From Acinetobacter sp. MB5 (GTDB lineage: Bacteria; Pseudomonadota; Gammaproteobacteria; Pseudomonadales; Moraxellaceae), in NCBI RefSeq assembly GCF_003261585.1, contig NZ_POVU01000002.1, positions 248,001-312,000 on the forward strand: a stretch of 64,000 bases of DNA, written 5' to 3'. The notes beneath the pieces were generated by a model. It searched no databases. It was not told the origin of the DNA and saw nothing but the letters and a program-made list of their open reading frames with translations. The position numbers and the translations under genes are program-made. Position 1 is the first letter of the stretch; each line of letters starts with the position of its first letter. Shown in pieces: positions 10,430 through 19,364 of this stretch.

Positions 10430-10752
10430 GTCATGATCATCATTCATCCGATGCGTCTCATGGCAACGTGAAACAATATACCATTGGTTTTATCTTATCT
10501 ATCGTGCTCACCATCATCCCTTTCGGGATGGTGATGACTGGTGGTTTTGACCGTGGTCTATTGCTTGCAGTTGTTGGTATTACTGCGATTATTCAGGTTC
10601 TCGTTCAGCTCGTGTTGTTCTTGCACATGAATGCTTCTGAAGAACAACGTTGGAGCGTAATCGCATTTATCTATACCATCTTAACCATCGCAATCTTGTT
10701 GATTGGTTCTGTTTGGGTAATGAACTATCTACATTTCAACATGATGATCTAA
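10426..10752 (+). CDS. cyoD: Cytochrome bo3 ubiquinol oxidase subunit IV
   Basis: The smallest subunit of the bo3 complex, 108 residues with three membrane helices, is thought to assist CuB and haem insertion or assembly. The helices lie at about 21-40, 46-67 and 82-103, with the family motif '[17 protein letters not shown]' in between. The start overlaps cyoC by 4 bases, and cyoE follows 10 bases after the stop. It has a His-rich N terminus like cyoC. Confidence 0.95.
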   Translation: MSHDHHSSDASHGNVKQYTIGFILSIVLTIIPFGMVMTGGFDRGLLLAVVGITAIIQVLVQLVLFLHMNASEEQRWSVIAFIYTILTIAILLIGSVWVMNYLHFNMMI

Positions 10753-10762
10753 ACTGGTTGTC

Positions 10763-11641
10763 ATGCTGAAAAAATATATATTCCTGACCAAGCCAGGGAT
10801 ACTCTTCGGTAACTTCGTTACTACCTTGGGCGGCTTTTTCTTAGCCGCCCAAGGCTCTGTAGATATCCTCTTACTTCTCATCACACTCTTAGGTACGACC
10901 CTAGTTGTTGCCTCAGGTTGTGTTGTCAATAACTTCATTGACCAAGACATCGACCACAAGATGGAGCGCACACAAAATCGTGCTCTTGTCAAAAAAACCA
11001 TTGAGCCTCAAGCAGCCCTAATTTTTGCAACAATCTTAGGTTTAGCAGGTTTAAGTCTTTTATGGTTCTTTGTGAATGCGTATGCAACTGGCTTTGCGGT
11101 TCTTGGCTTTATTGTTTATGTATGCTTATACAGTTTATGGTCAAAACGTACCTCCATTCACCAAACAGTGATTGGTAGTATTTCAGGTGCTTGTCCACCC
11201 GTAATTGGCTATACCGCTGTTGCACACGAGTTTGATGTTGCTGCTTTACTGGTCTTCTTAGCGTATGCAATTTGGCAAATGCCTCATTCATGGGGAATTG
11301 CAATTTATCGTTTCGATGACTACAAACGTGCAGGAATTCCAATTTTGCCTGTTGCCCGCTCAATTATCAGAACCAAAATTGAATCTTTGATTTATGTGGT
11401 TTTATTTGCTGCGGTACTCAATGGTCTATATTGTTTTGGTTATACCAATATCTTTTTCTTAATTACCTTTAATGCTTTATGTGCATACTGGTTGTACTTA
11501 TCCATTATTGGTTTTAAAGCTGAAAATGATCAGGTTTGGGCAAAACGCTATTTTCTGTATTCTGTAATTTTAATTACTGCACTCAGCATTAGCTTCAGCT
11601 TTAGCTATCAATCTCCTGCCCCACATTTGCCAATTTTCTAA
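10763..11641 (+). CDS. cyoE: Protohaem IX farnesyltransferase (haem O synthase)
   Basis: CyoE attaches a farnesyl group to protohaem to give haem O for subunit I. It is a UbiA-superfamily membrane prenyltransferase. The 292-residue protein carries the first Asp-rich motif 'NNFIDQDIDHKMERTQNRA' at about 56-73 and the second region 'RFDDYKRAGIPILP' at about 184-197, plus eight or nine hydrophobic helices. It is the last gene of the operon; a strong terminator begins at its stop codon. Confidence 0.96.
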   Translation: MLKKYIFLTKPGILFGNFVTTLGGFFLAAQGSVDILLLLITLLGTTLVVASGCVVNNFIDQDIDHKMERTQNRALVKKTIEPQAALIFATILGLAGLSLLWFFVNAYATGFAVLGFIVYVCLYSLWSKRTSIHQTVIGSISGACPPVIGYTAVAHEFDVAALLVFLAYAIWQMPHSWGIAIYRFDDYKRAGIPILPVARSIIRTKIESLIYVVLFAAVLNGLYCFGYTNIFFLITFNALCAYWLYLSIIGFKAENDQVWAKRYFLYSVILITALSISFSFSYQSPAPHLPIF

Positions 11642-11672
11642 AAAAGATAGAGTTCAACTCTATCTTTTTTCT
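11641..11672 (+). terminator. Rho-independent terminator of the cyo operon
   Basis: AAAAAGATAGAG and CTCTATCTTTTTT form a long stem with loop TTCAA and a T run, starting at the cyoE stop codon. Confidence 0.9.
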
Positions 11673-11727
11673 TTTATATAATTATTGCTATCATAAATAC
11701 AACAATTATTATTTATCTTTTTTACCC

Positions 11728-13821
11728 ATGAACCTTAAAAAAACAATTTTAACCAGCCTTTTACTCAGTTCAATTAGTCCCCTTTTATTGCTTAGCCATG
11801 AAGCAAATGCAGGAGCAGAGTTTATATGCAGCCCAGATTTTGATTTACAAGGTAAATCTTATAACACTTGTAGTAATTTACCTGTACTCATTCCTTCAAA
11901 TGATAATAAAGTGAATATGATATTATTATTAAGTGATTTAGGGCTTGCGGAAATTCAACCAATAAAAGGTGATACAGACCTTTGGACTGCTGTTTATGCT
12001 CAAGTTCCCTTTGAATCTGACACACTGATTCAAATGAGCAAAAATAAAGTCAACAATGCTCGTCAGTCTTTTAAAAAATCTGATGATTATTTAGATGAAC
12101 GCTGTAGAACACTTGATAGTGGTAAAATGAATTTTATCCAGCAAGTACAGAATAATAAAAATATTGCACCGAATGAAAAACAACAACTCATTGCGGAGCG
12201 CAATAAAATTACAGGCTGTGGTGAAAAAATGGCCTTTATTATTATAAATCAACAATGGTCAGCAACTGCTCGTCAGTACGTCTCTTACTTAAATGCTAGT
12301 ATCGCTTTTTATAATGCGAGTTATGCAACAGCAGATAAGATTTACACTGTGCTCAGCACTGTTGATGATGCTTGGCTTAAAGAAACTTCACAGTATATGT
12401 TGATTCGAAGTCGCTTAAATTTAGTTTATAGCTCAGGCATGGGGCAATATGGCGACTTAGATTTAAATAAAATTAATCCAGCACAACCACAACAGCTACT
12501 TGGTACCATCCGCAACTATTTGAAGCTATATCCGAATGGACAATATGTGGCAAGTGCACGTGGTTATTTACGCCGCGCCTTTTGGCTTGCAGGACAACAA
12601 CCTGCTTTAATCAATGAATTGGTTTGGCAAATGCAAAATCCCAAATCACCTTATTACAATTTAGATATACAAGCATTACCTGCAGAGATTGATCACCAAA
12701 TATTTAGTAGTAAAAATTTTAAAGTAAGCAATTTAAGTGACCCATTTTTTCTAGCTACCTATGATTTAATGATGATGCGGAATGACCCAGTTGAAGGATA
12801 TAAACCCATTACTTGGTTACAACTGAATACACAAAAAGAACATTTCAAGCAACAACCTACTTTATTCCAGTATTTACAAGCCGCACATTTATTCTATGTA
12901 CAAAATAAACCACGTGAAGCACTGAGTCTATTAACAGTAACAGGCAACACCAATCAAAACTACCTACATCTCAGTCAAGGTTTTTTAAAAGGTAAAATTT
13001 TAGATCAACTCAACCCAAATCAGGCTGAAAATTATTGGAGTGAAGCGTTATCTCAAGCAAAACACCGTGAACAGCGTGGATTATTTGAAGTCGCACTCAC
13101 ACCCTATTTAATAAAGAAACAAGATGTTACGGCTTTTACTGGCAAGAACCCAAGTATTCGCCAACTCAATTTGCAAAAAAACTTTATTGTCAACAATACA
13201 AATCCTAATGCTTTACAACAAATCATAAAAAGTAGCCAAGCCACGAACGATCAAAAGCAAGTAGCGCTTTTCACATTATTAAACAGAGCTTTAACTCATC
13301 AAAATTATGCACTTTTTAATGAATATTATAAAAATTTACCAGTAGACGCCGCACAATATAAATATTTTGATGGTGCACAAAAATACAATAATAAACCGCC
13401 ATTTTCTGACTTTGTTTGGAATGGCACTCAGATTAGTGCTCAATTAAAATGCTCAGATTTACCCAAATTGACTGCGCAATTAGAAAAAATACCCAAAGAT
13501 CCATTACTGAATATTTGTATGGGCGAATATGCACGTAATTTACATTTTGGATTCAGAGAAGATAGTGACTATCAAAATGATCGTTTTAGTGGTCCTGTTT
13601 TCGCCCGTGGCAATATTTATAGAAGCGTTATTCAATCAGACAATAAAAGTGATTTACAAGCCTATGCACTCTACCGTGCAATCATGTGTTACTCGCCAAG
13701 TGGTATAAATGACTGTGGTGATACTGAGGTTGCAAAACCAATACGCAAACAATGGTATGACCAAATTAAACGGGATTATCCAAATACGCCTTGGGCAAAA
13801 TCACTGAAATATTATTGGTAA
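11728..13821 (+). CDS. Large exported protein of unknown function with helical-repeat character
   Basis: The 697-residue protein begins with a Sec signal peptide (hydrophobic about 8-22, cleavage likely after 'HEANA'). I do not recognise the family. The mature part has several Cys in pairs (near 'FICSPDF' and 'YNTCSN' at the N terminus, and 'IMCYSPSGINDCGD' near the C terminus), which suits periplasmic disulfides. Repeated helical stretches such as 'YLKLYPNGQYVASARGYLRR' and the C-terminal 'DYPNTPWAKSLKYYW' recall TPR-type proteins. The next gene starts 6 bases after its stop and encodes a predicted lipoprotein, so the two probably form an exported pair. AT content is slightly higher than in cyo. 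Confidence 0.75.
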   Translation: MNLKKTILTSLLLSSISPLLLLSHEANAGAEFICSPDFDLQGKSYNTCSNLPVLIPSNDNKVNMILLLSDLGLAEIQPIKGDTDLWTAVYAQVPFESDTLIQMSKNKVNNARQSFKKSDDYLDERCRTLDSGKMNFIQQVQNNKNIAPNEKQQLIAERNKITGCGEKMAFIIINQQWSATARQYVSYLNASIAFYNASYATADKIYTVLSTVDDAWLKETSQYMLIRSRLNLVYSSGMGQYGDLDLNKINPAQPQQLLGTIRNYLKLYPNGQYVASARGYLRRAFWLAGQQPALINELVWQMQNPKSPYYNLDIQALPAEIDHQIFSSKNFKVSNLSDPFFLATYDLMMMRNDPVEGYKPITWLQLNTQKEHFKQQPTLFQYLQAAHLFYVQNKPREALSLLTVTGNTNQNYLHLSQGFLKGKILDQLNPNQAENYWSEALSQAKHREQRGLFEVALTPYLIKKQDVTAFTGKNPSIRQLNLQKNFIVNNTNPNALQQIIKSSQATNDQKQVALFTLLNRALTHQNYALFNEYYKNLPVDAAQYKYFDGAQKYNNKPPFSDFVWNGTQISAQLKCSDLPKLTAQLEKIPKDPLLNICMGEYARNLHFGFREDSDYQNDRFSGPVFARGNIYRSVIQSDNKSDLQAYALYRAIMCYSPSGINDCGDTEVAKPIRKQWYDQIKRDYPNTPWAKSLKYYW

Positions 13822-13827
13822 GCGAAC

Positions 13828-14580
13828 ATGCTGAAAACAATATATTCGATACTATTTGCTCTCGTTGCAGGTTCTAGTCTTGCCGCTTGCCAACAAAGTC
13901 ACTCAGCAGAAAATCTATATCATGTCGATGCCAATCAATATCAGGCATTTTGGTTATGGGGAAATATTCCATCTGCCGCATATTTATCCCATGCGCAAAC
14001 ATTATATATTTTGCAAGGTGAAATTCGACTGGATCCGCACTCTCGACATTCTATCTTGATTCAACAAGGTGTTCCTGTTTTACATATTCCAAAACAAAAA
14101 GTTTGGCTCGTATTCAGAAATTATCACCTAAATTGGCATGGCGATGAATTAGCTAAGATTTTACAACGAGTCAAGCAATGGGAGCGTGCTGGCAACCAAA
14201 TTCAAGGGATTCAAATTGATTTTGATGCCCGCACTAAAAATTTAAATGACTATGCCCAATTTTTACAGCACTTAAGAACACAGCTTCCCAAACAATATCG
14301 GCTGAGTATTACCAGTCTAATGGATTGGACGAACTTACGTAACCCAAATACGATTAGGCTATTTAGAGATAATATTGATGAAATCATAATTCAAACTTAT
14401 CAAGGTTCAACCACCATCCCCAATTATCAAGACTATTTAAAGAAAATTGCTGCATTGCAATTGCCCTATAAAATTGGCTTAGTGCAATATGGTGAATGGA
14501 ATCCAAGCCTTAACTTCGCTGCAAATCAAAACTTTAAAGGTTATGTGATTTTCCTGTTACCGAAAAAGTTTGATAAATAA
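13828..14580 (+). CDS. DUF3142-like lipoprotein
   Basis: The 250-residue product has an N-terminal hydrophobic segment ending in a lipobox-like 'SSLAAC' (Cys at 20), so it is probably a lipoprotein. The body resembles DUF3142: 'WLVFRNYHLNW', 'IQGIQIDFDARTKNLNDYAQF', 'LSITSLMDW' and 'IIQTYQG', which fit a TIM-barrel glycosidase-like fold. The Asp in 'QIDFD' could be catalytic, but no activity is established for the family. It lies 6 bases after the large exported protein and is likely co-transcribed with it. Confidence 0.75.
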   Translation: MLKTIYSILFALVAGSSLAACQQSHSAENLYHVDANQYQAFWLWGNIPSAAYLSHAQTLYILQGEIRLDPHSRHSILIQQGVPVLHIPKQKVWLVFRNYHLNWHGDELAKILQRVKQWERAGNQIQGIQIDFDARTKNLNDYAQFLQHLRTQLPKQYRLSITSLMDWTNLRNPNTIRLFRDNIDEIIIQTYQGSTTIPNYQDYLKKIAALQLPYKIGLVQYGEWNPSLNFAANQNFKGYVIFLLPKKFDK

Positions 14581-14660
14581 TGACGTTTTTCCTTGAGTTC
14601 ATAGAGCTGATCTTATAAAATTCAGCCTTCGCAATTTGCGACTCAACATTTTAGTTGAGA

Positions 14661-14714
14661 CTCCTTGCTTCTAAAAATTCATTTAGGGGCTGTCTAAACC
14701 GTAAGGAGCTGACA
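14661..14714 (+). promoter_or_regulatory. Candidate S6:S18 autoregulatory leader of rpsF
   Basis: CTCCTTGC at 14661-14668 can pair with GTAAGGAG at 14701-14708, hiding the rpsF ribosome binding site in an 8-bp helix with one G-U pair. A CCG triplet (14699-14701) sits at the end of the helix. The known S6:S18 mRNA motif of bacterial rpsF leaders uses a CCG in a bulge near the start site, so this is a good candidate for feedback control by the S6-S18 complex. A separate small hairpin (TCAAC/GTTGA) lies just upstream. Confidence 0.6.
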
Positions 14715-15101
14715 ATGCGTCATTACGAAATCGTACTTTTAGTACACCCTGATCAAAGCGATCAAGTGGTTGGTATGGTAGAACGCTATATCTCTCACAT
14801 CAAAGATGCTGAAGGTCAAATTCACCGCTTAGAAGATTGGGGCCGTCGTCAATTGGCTTACCCAATTAACAAGATTCACAAAGCGCACTACATTTTAATG
14901 AACGTTGAATGTGGTCAAACGACTCTTGATGAGTTAGAAGAATTGTTCCGTTATAACGATGCAATTATTCGTAACTTGATCATCCGTCGTGAACACGCAA
15001 TTACTGAAGAGTCTTTGCTTGCTAAGAGTGCTGAAGAAAAACGTGCGCGTAAAGCTCAACGTGAAGAAGCACAGCAAGTAGCTCAAGAAGCTGCTGAATA
15101 A
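14715..15101 (+). CDS. rpsF: 30S ribosomal protein bS6
   Basis: bS6 binds with bS18 to the central domain of 16S rRNA in the platform of the small subunit. The start is ATG 14715 after TAAGGAG; the open frame extends further upstream but without a start signal. The 128-residue protein opens '[18 protein letters not shown]' and has '[16 protein letters not shown]', which are family hallmarks. The C-terminal tail is Glu/Lys/Ala-rich. The order rpsF-rpsR-rplI is conserved; priB is absent, as in many non-enteric bacteria. Confidence 0.98.
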   Translation: MRHYEIVLLVHPDQSDQVVGMVERYISHIKDAEGQIHRLEDWGRRQLAYPINKIHKAHYILMNVECGQTTLDELEELFRYNDAIIRNLIIRREHAITEESLLAKSAEEKRARKAQREEAQQVAQEAAE

Positions 15102-15112
15102 GGAGAACATCA

Positions 15113-15340
15113 ATGGCACGTTTTTACCGTCGTCGCAAGTTCTGCCGCTTTACAGCTGAGAATGTTGCGTACATCGATTACAAAGATATCGACACTTTAA
15201 AACAGTACATCACTGAAAACGGCAAGATTGTTCCTAGCCGTATCACTGGTACTAAAGCTCGTTATCAACGTCAATTAGCGCTTGCTATCAAACAAGCTCG
15301 CTACTTGTCTTTGATTCCGTACACTGACAACCATAAGTGA
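15113..15340 (+). CDS. rpsR: 30S ribosomal protein bS18
   Basis: The 75-residue basic protein starts '[13 protein letters not shown]' and has '[20 protein letters not shown]', typical of bS18. It pairs with bS6 on the subunit platform, and together they probably repress this operon. AAGGAG lies 7 bases before the ATG. It is 11 bases after rpsF and 8 bases before the rplI start. Confidence 0.98.
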
Positions 15341-15348
15341 GGTGATCT

Positions 15349-15795
15349 GTGGACGTTATCTTATTACAACGCATTAAAAACCTTGGTAAATTAGGCGACA
15401 AAGTATCAGTTAAAGCTGGTTACGGTCGTAACTTCTTGATCCCTCAAGGTAAAGCTGTTGCTGCAACTGAAGCAAACACGACTGCTTTTGAAGCTCGTCG
15501 TGCTGAACTTGAGAAGCAAGAAGCTGAAGTATTAGCTGCTGCTACTGCACGTGCTGATCAATTGAACGAAGTGAACATCGTTATCACTGCTAAAGCTGGT
15601 GACGAAGGCAAATTGTTCGGTTCTATCGGTACTCGTGACATCGCTGACGCTTTAACTAATGCTGGTCTTGTTGTAGACCGTGCAGAAGTTCGTTTACCTA
15701 ACGGTGCGCTTCGTCACACTGGTGAATTCAACATCGCAATCCAATTGCACCATGATGTTGCTGCTGAAGTACTTGTTACTATCGTTTCTGAGTAA
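15349..15795 (+). CDS. rplI: 50S ribosomal protein bL9
   Basis: bL9 binds the base of the L1 stalk of the large subunit. The 148-residue protein has the compact N-terminal domain '[19 protein letters not shown]', then '[14 protein letters not shown]', a long connecting helix and a C-terminal domain with '[12 protein letters not shown]'. The start codon is GTG at 15349, preceded by GAGGTGA; there is no ATG in frame nearby. It is the last gene before a strong terminator. Confidence 0.97.
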   Translation: MDVILLQRIKNLGKLGDKVSVKAGYGRNFLIPQGKAVAATEANTTAFEARRAELEKQEAEVLAAATARADQLNEVNIVITAKAGDEGKLFGSIGTRDIADALTNAGLVVDRAEVRLPNGALRHTGEFNIAIQLHHDVAAEVLVTIVSE

Positions 15796-15808
15796 TTTCA
15801 GTAATTCC

Positions 15809-15841
15809 CAAAAAGAGCATGCTTCTGCATGCTCTTTTTTT
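15809..15841 (+). terminator. Rho-independent terminator of rpsF-rpsR-rplI
   Basis: AAAAGAGCATGC and GCATGCTCTTTT form a 12-bp stem with loop TTCT and eight or more Ts, 15 bases after the rplI stop. Confidence 0.92.
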
Positions 15842-15972
15842 TCGCTATAGTTTTTTCTGATTTATCCGTTCATTTATATTGTTTTTAAGATTATGTAGTT
15901 TTCTACTTTTGCTTTAAGATAGAACGGCTAATCTTTTTGTTTTTCCCTGCTTTATTCAGTTTAAGGTTATCT

Positions 15973-17421
15973 ATGTCTCAGGCGAATGCCACAGTTGCAC
16001 AACACTCTGTTTCTTCTGAAAATAAAAATACGGAGTCGTCAGGTCAGCTCAAAGAATTTCGTACACCTCCACATAACTTGGCGATTGAACAAGCCGTTTT
16101 AGCTGCACTCATGACTGTTGCCGAGTCTTTCGAACAAGTCAGCGATGTTTTAAACGAAAATGACTTTTATGCGACTCGTCATAAATATATTTTTCGTGCC
16201 ATTGAAAAACTGGCTCAAGAGAACTCTCCTTACGATGCAGTTTTGGTAAACGACTGGTTACTTAAACAGAATCTGATAGATGCTGTTGGTGGTGAAGATT
16301 ACCTCATGCAACTTATGTCAGACTCCCCTGCAAGTTTCTACAACCTAGAAACCTATGCTGTTAAAATTCGTGAGTTTGCAACACTACGCAGCATGATCAA
16401 GGCGAGCAATGAAATTTTGCTCAATGCATACAACACCAATGGCCGTAGCGTTTCTGAAATTTTAGACTTAGCCGAAACCAATATTTTCTCTATTGCTGAA
16501 CAGCACAATAACAACAAGAAAAATTCTGGTCCTCAACCGATTACCTCTGTGGTTTCAGACGTATTCAATAAACTCAGTGAATTATCACAACTTGAAGGCA
16601 ACATCACAGGCTTAACGACTGGATTTGTTGAACTCGATAACAAAACCTCGGGCATGCAAGGTGGCGATATGATTATTGTCGCGGCACGTCCATCGATGGG
16701 TAAAACGACATTTGCCATGAATCTGGTTGAAAGTGTTTTATTCAACTGCGATTTGCCAGCTTTAGTATTTTCAATGGAGATGCCAGCCGACTCCATTGCC
16801 ATGCGTTTAATTTCGTCTTACGGGAAAGTCCATCAAGGCCATTTACGTTCAGGTAAATTAGACAGTGATGAATGGTCTAAAGTGACAGGCACGATTTTAC
16901 AGCTTCAAGAAAAGCATCTTTATATTGATGACTCCTCTGCACTTCCACCAACAGAATTACGTGCACGTGCTCGTCGTGTTGCCAAACAGCATGGTGGAAA
17001 ACTCGGCTGTATTATGGTCGACTATTTACAGCTCATGAAAGTACCAGGTATGGGAGACAACCGTGTTGGCGAGATTGGTGAAATTTCTCGAAGCTTAAAA
17101 GCTTTGGCAAAAGAAATGGACTGCCCTGTCATCGCACTCTCTCAGCTGAACCGAAGTCTGGAAAACCGACCAAACAAGCGCCCTGTGATGTCTGACTTAC
17201 GTGAATCTGGAGCGATTGAGCAAGATGCCGACTTAATCATGTTTATTTACCGTGATGAAGTCTATAACAAAGAATCCAAAGAAGCTGGCACTGCCGAAAT
17301 CATTATCGGTAAACAACGTAACGGCCCAATCGGAACCGTACGACTGGCTTTTGAAGGACAATATACTCGTTTTAGTAATTTATCTCCCGAGTATTACAAC
17401 CAATTTGATGACGAAGAATAA
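15973..17421 (+). CDS. dnaB: Replicative DNA helicase DnaB
   Basis: DnaB is the hexameric 5'-3' helicase of the replication fork and partner of primase. From ATG 15973 (MSQANATVAQ) it is 482 residues; an upstream in-frame TTG at 15937 would add 12 hydrophobic residues not typical of the family. The N-terminal helical domain ('PPHNLAIEQAVLAALM') lies at about 35-135. The RecA-like domain has Walker A 'ARPSMGKTTFAMN', 'FSMEMP', Walker B-like 'CIMVDYLQLM' and 'SDLRESGAIEQDADLIMFI'. No intein is present. alr follows 19 bases later. Confidence 0.97.
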   Translation: MSQANATVAQHSVSSENKNTESSGQLKEFRTPPHNLAIEQAVLAALMTVAESFEQVSDVLNENDFYATRHKYIFRAIEKLAQENSPYDAVLVNDWLLKQNLIDAVGGEDYLMQLMSDSPASFYNLETYAVKIREFATLRSMIKASNEILLNAYNTNGRSVSEILDLAETNIFSIAEQHNNNKKNSGPQPITSVVSDVFNKLSELSQLEGNITGLTTGFVELDNKTSGMQGGDMIIVAARPSMGKTTFAMNLVESVLFNCDLPALVFSMEMPADSIAMRLISSYGKVHQGHLRSGKLDSDEWSKVTGTILQLQEKHLYIDDSSALPPTELRARARRVAKQHGGKLGCIMVDYLQLMKVPGMGDNRVGEIGEISRSLKALAKEMDCPVIALSQLNRSLENRPNKRPVMSDLRESGAIEQDADLIMFIYRDEVYNKESKEAGTAEIIIGKQRNGPIGTVRLAFEGQYTRFSNLSPEYYNQFDDEE

Positions 17422-17440
17422 CTTCTTAAGGAGTCCAAAA

Positions 17441-18514
17441 GTGCGTCAGGCTACCGTTACCATCAATCGCAAAGCATTACAACACAACTTGAATCGTGTC
17501 AAACAGCTCGCGCCAGATTCAAAGATTGTCAGCATGGTAAAGGCAAATGCTTATGGTCACGGATTAGAAAACTGCCTGTCTGCACTGACGCAATCTGATG
17601 CCTTTGGTGTTGCATGCATAGATGAAGCAATTGAAATTCGCCAATTGGGTTTTAATCAACTAGTTACCCTCATTGAAGGCGTTTTCAGCGAAGAAGAAAT
17701 GAAAATTGCGATCGACAACAAGTTTGAATGCATGCTGCACCATCAACAACAATTAGATTGGGTTCGTCAGTACAAAACAGAATATCAAGCAAAAGGCCTA
17801 AAAGTCTGGGTCAAACTTAACAGTGGCATGAACCGTTTAGGTTTCAAGGTTCCTGAGATCATTGATATTATCAACACGCTGAAAGCAGAAGGTTTTGAAT
17901 GTGTCTTAGCTATGCACTTTGCGAATGCAGATGCAGATGATCACCCAATGAATGAACAACAGAAACAGCAATTCTTACAAGTACGTGAAGCTTGCTCACC
18001 TGTTCTTGCTTCTTGCTGCAACTCTGCTGCAATCATGAAATGGCCTGAACTTCATTTTGATTATGTTCGACCAGGCATTATGCTTTACGGTGCAACTCCT
18101 TTTGACCATCATCCTGTTGCAGAACTCGGACTTCAACCCGTCATGACATTTACTGCTGGAATCATGGCTTTAAACAAAATTAAAGCGGGCGAGAAAGTGG
18201 GTTATGGTTCAACATTCATTGCACCGAAAGATATGGAAATTGCCATCGTTTCTATTGGCTATGGCGATGGTTACCCACGCGCATATATCGAACAAAACTA
18301 TGTTGTGGTAAATGGTCAAACTGTACCTTTAGTTGGTCGTGTCAGCATGGATATGATGGCGATCGATGTCACAGGTCTAAATACAACAATTGATACCGCT
18401 GTGGAGCTTTGGGGAACTCAGCGTTTGGTCGATGATGTTGCAAAAGCCAACGGCACAATTGGTTATGAGTTACTTTGTCGTCTGACTAAGCGCCCTGCTC
18501 GCCAAGCGATTTAA
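17441..18514 (+). CDS. alr: Alanine racemase
   Basis: Alr interconverts L- and D-alanine with PLP and supplies D-alanine for peptidoglycan. I place the start at GTG 17441 (MRQATVTINRKALQHNL), 5 bases after AAGGAGTC; the open frame runs back into dnaB only by chance. This gives 357 residues. The PLP lysine is in 'MVKANAYGHG' (about residue 34), and the second catalytic base, Tyr, is in 'KVGYGSTF' near 253. 'RVSMDMMAIDVT' is also typical. The dnaB-alr order is conserved in gammaproteobacteria. Confidence 0.97.
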   Translation: MRQATVTINRKALQHNLNRVKQLAPDSKIVSMVKANAYGHGLENCLSALTQSDAFGVACIDEAIEIRQLGFNQLVTLIEGVFSEEEMKIAIDNKFECMLHHQQQLDWVRQYKTEYQAKGLKVWVKLNSGMNRLGFKVPEIIDIINTLKAEGFECVLAMHFANADADDHPMNEQQKQQFLQVREACSPVLASCCNSAAIMKWPELHFDYVRPGIMLYGATPFDHHPVAELGLQPVMTFTAGIMALNKIKAGEKVGYGSTFIAPKDMEIAIVSIGYGDGYPRAYIEQNYVVVNGQTVPLVGRVSMDMMAIDVTGLNTTIDTAVELWGTQRLVDDVAKANGTIGYELLCRLTKRPARQAI

Positions 18515-18525
18515 TAACATCTAAA

Positions 18526-18557
18526 TAAAAAGCCAAGTTTTAACTTGGCTTTTTTTG
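18526..18557 (+). terminator. Rho-independent terminator of dnaB-alr
   Basis: AAAAGCCAAGTT and AACTTGGCTTTT form a stem with a 2-base centre and a 7-T tail, just after alr. Confidence 0.9.
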
Positions 18558-18608
18558 CTTTTGCTGCATTTTAAATAGACCAATGTATTGCAATATTAGT
18601 TCAAATCC

Positions 18609-19343
18609 TTACAGGAAATATTCCTGATCAGGCTTGGGAATTTCATGTAATCCACGTCTTAAAGTTTCTGACCATTGCCGACTAATGTTTTGAAAATACG
18701 GATCTTCACTGGTAATTCGTTTACCATGCGGAATTTTCAGACTATTTACCCGATAGACTAAAAGATCGAGTGGCATTCCCACAGAAACATTAGACCGCAA
18801 TGTTGAATCAAAAGAGATTAAACTACAACGAATCGCCTCATCTAACGGCATATCATAAGTTAAAGCACGATCAAGAATTGGTTTACCGTATTTACTCTCA
18901 CCAATTTGAAAAAATGGCGTGTCTTTGGTTGCACAAATAAAGTTGCCTTGCGGATAAATATTATAAAGTTGCAGTTCAGCATCTCCGATCTGCCCTCCAA
19001 CCAATAAGCTACAGTAATAATTGCTTTGCTCTAACGTATCTTCAGTCACATCTTGAATGACTTTACGCAAGGTTCGCCCAACCAGTTGAGCAACTTCAAA
19101 CATGGTATTGACCGTATATAAATTTGGCTCTTGTTTTAATGCAATTTGATTGCGTAAATGTCCAATTACAGCCTGAGTTGTTGCGAGATTCCCTGCCGTC
19201 TGAATAGCAATAAAACGTTCCTGATGTACACCAAACGTATAAAGTTTACGAAAAACTGAAATCTGATCAACACCCGCATTGGTACGCGTATCACTAATAA
19301 AGACTAAACCATCTTTCAAACGCAAAGCACAGCAATAGGTCAT
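18609..19343 (-). CDS. Anbu-type proteasome-like protease (peptidase family T1)
   Basis: The 244-residue protein is a proteasome beta-subunit relative of the Anbu group: 'CCALRLKDGLVFISDTRTN' at the N terminus, 'AIQTAGNLATTQAV' and 'GESKYGKPILDRAL'. Anbu proteins assemble into ring or helical particles and have an N-terminal nucleophile Thr. The open frame offers GTG 19349, but ATG 19343 gives Met-Thr-Tyr, so removal of Met exposes Thr1 directly; GAAGGAAG before it also fits. It is last in a four-gene run with transglutaminase-like, alpha-E and ATP-grasp genes, the standard Anbu neighbourhood. The in-cell substrate is unknown. Confidence 0.9.
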   Translation of the reverse strand: MTYCCALRLKDGLVFISDTRTNAGVDQISVFRKLYTFGVHQERFIAIQTAGNLATTQAVIGHLRNQIALKQEPNLYTVNTMFEVAQLVGRTLRKVIQDVTEDTLEQSNYYCSLLVGGQIGDAELQLYNIYPQGNFICATKDTPFFQIGESKYGKPILDRALTYDMPLDEAIRCSLISFDSTLRSNVSVGMPLDLLVYRVNSLKIPHGKRITSEDPYFQNISRQWSETLRRGLHEIPKPDQEYFL

Positions 19344-19364
19344 TAACACTTCCTTCGTTTAAAT

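Noticed and set aside
10729..11001. 90-codon minus-strand frame opposite cyoD-cyoE
   Set aside because: It is antisense to the conserved start of cyoE and has no coding character of its own.
14655..14714. Upstream extension of rpsF
   Set aside because: The added residues are not part of bS6 and cover the candidate regulatory leader; ATG 14715 has the ribosome binding site.
17252..17440. Upstream extension of alr into dnaB
   Set aside because: The family start and AAGGAGTC fit GTG 17441; the extra 63 residues overlap the conserved end of dnaB in another frame.
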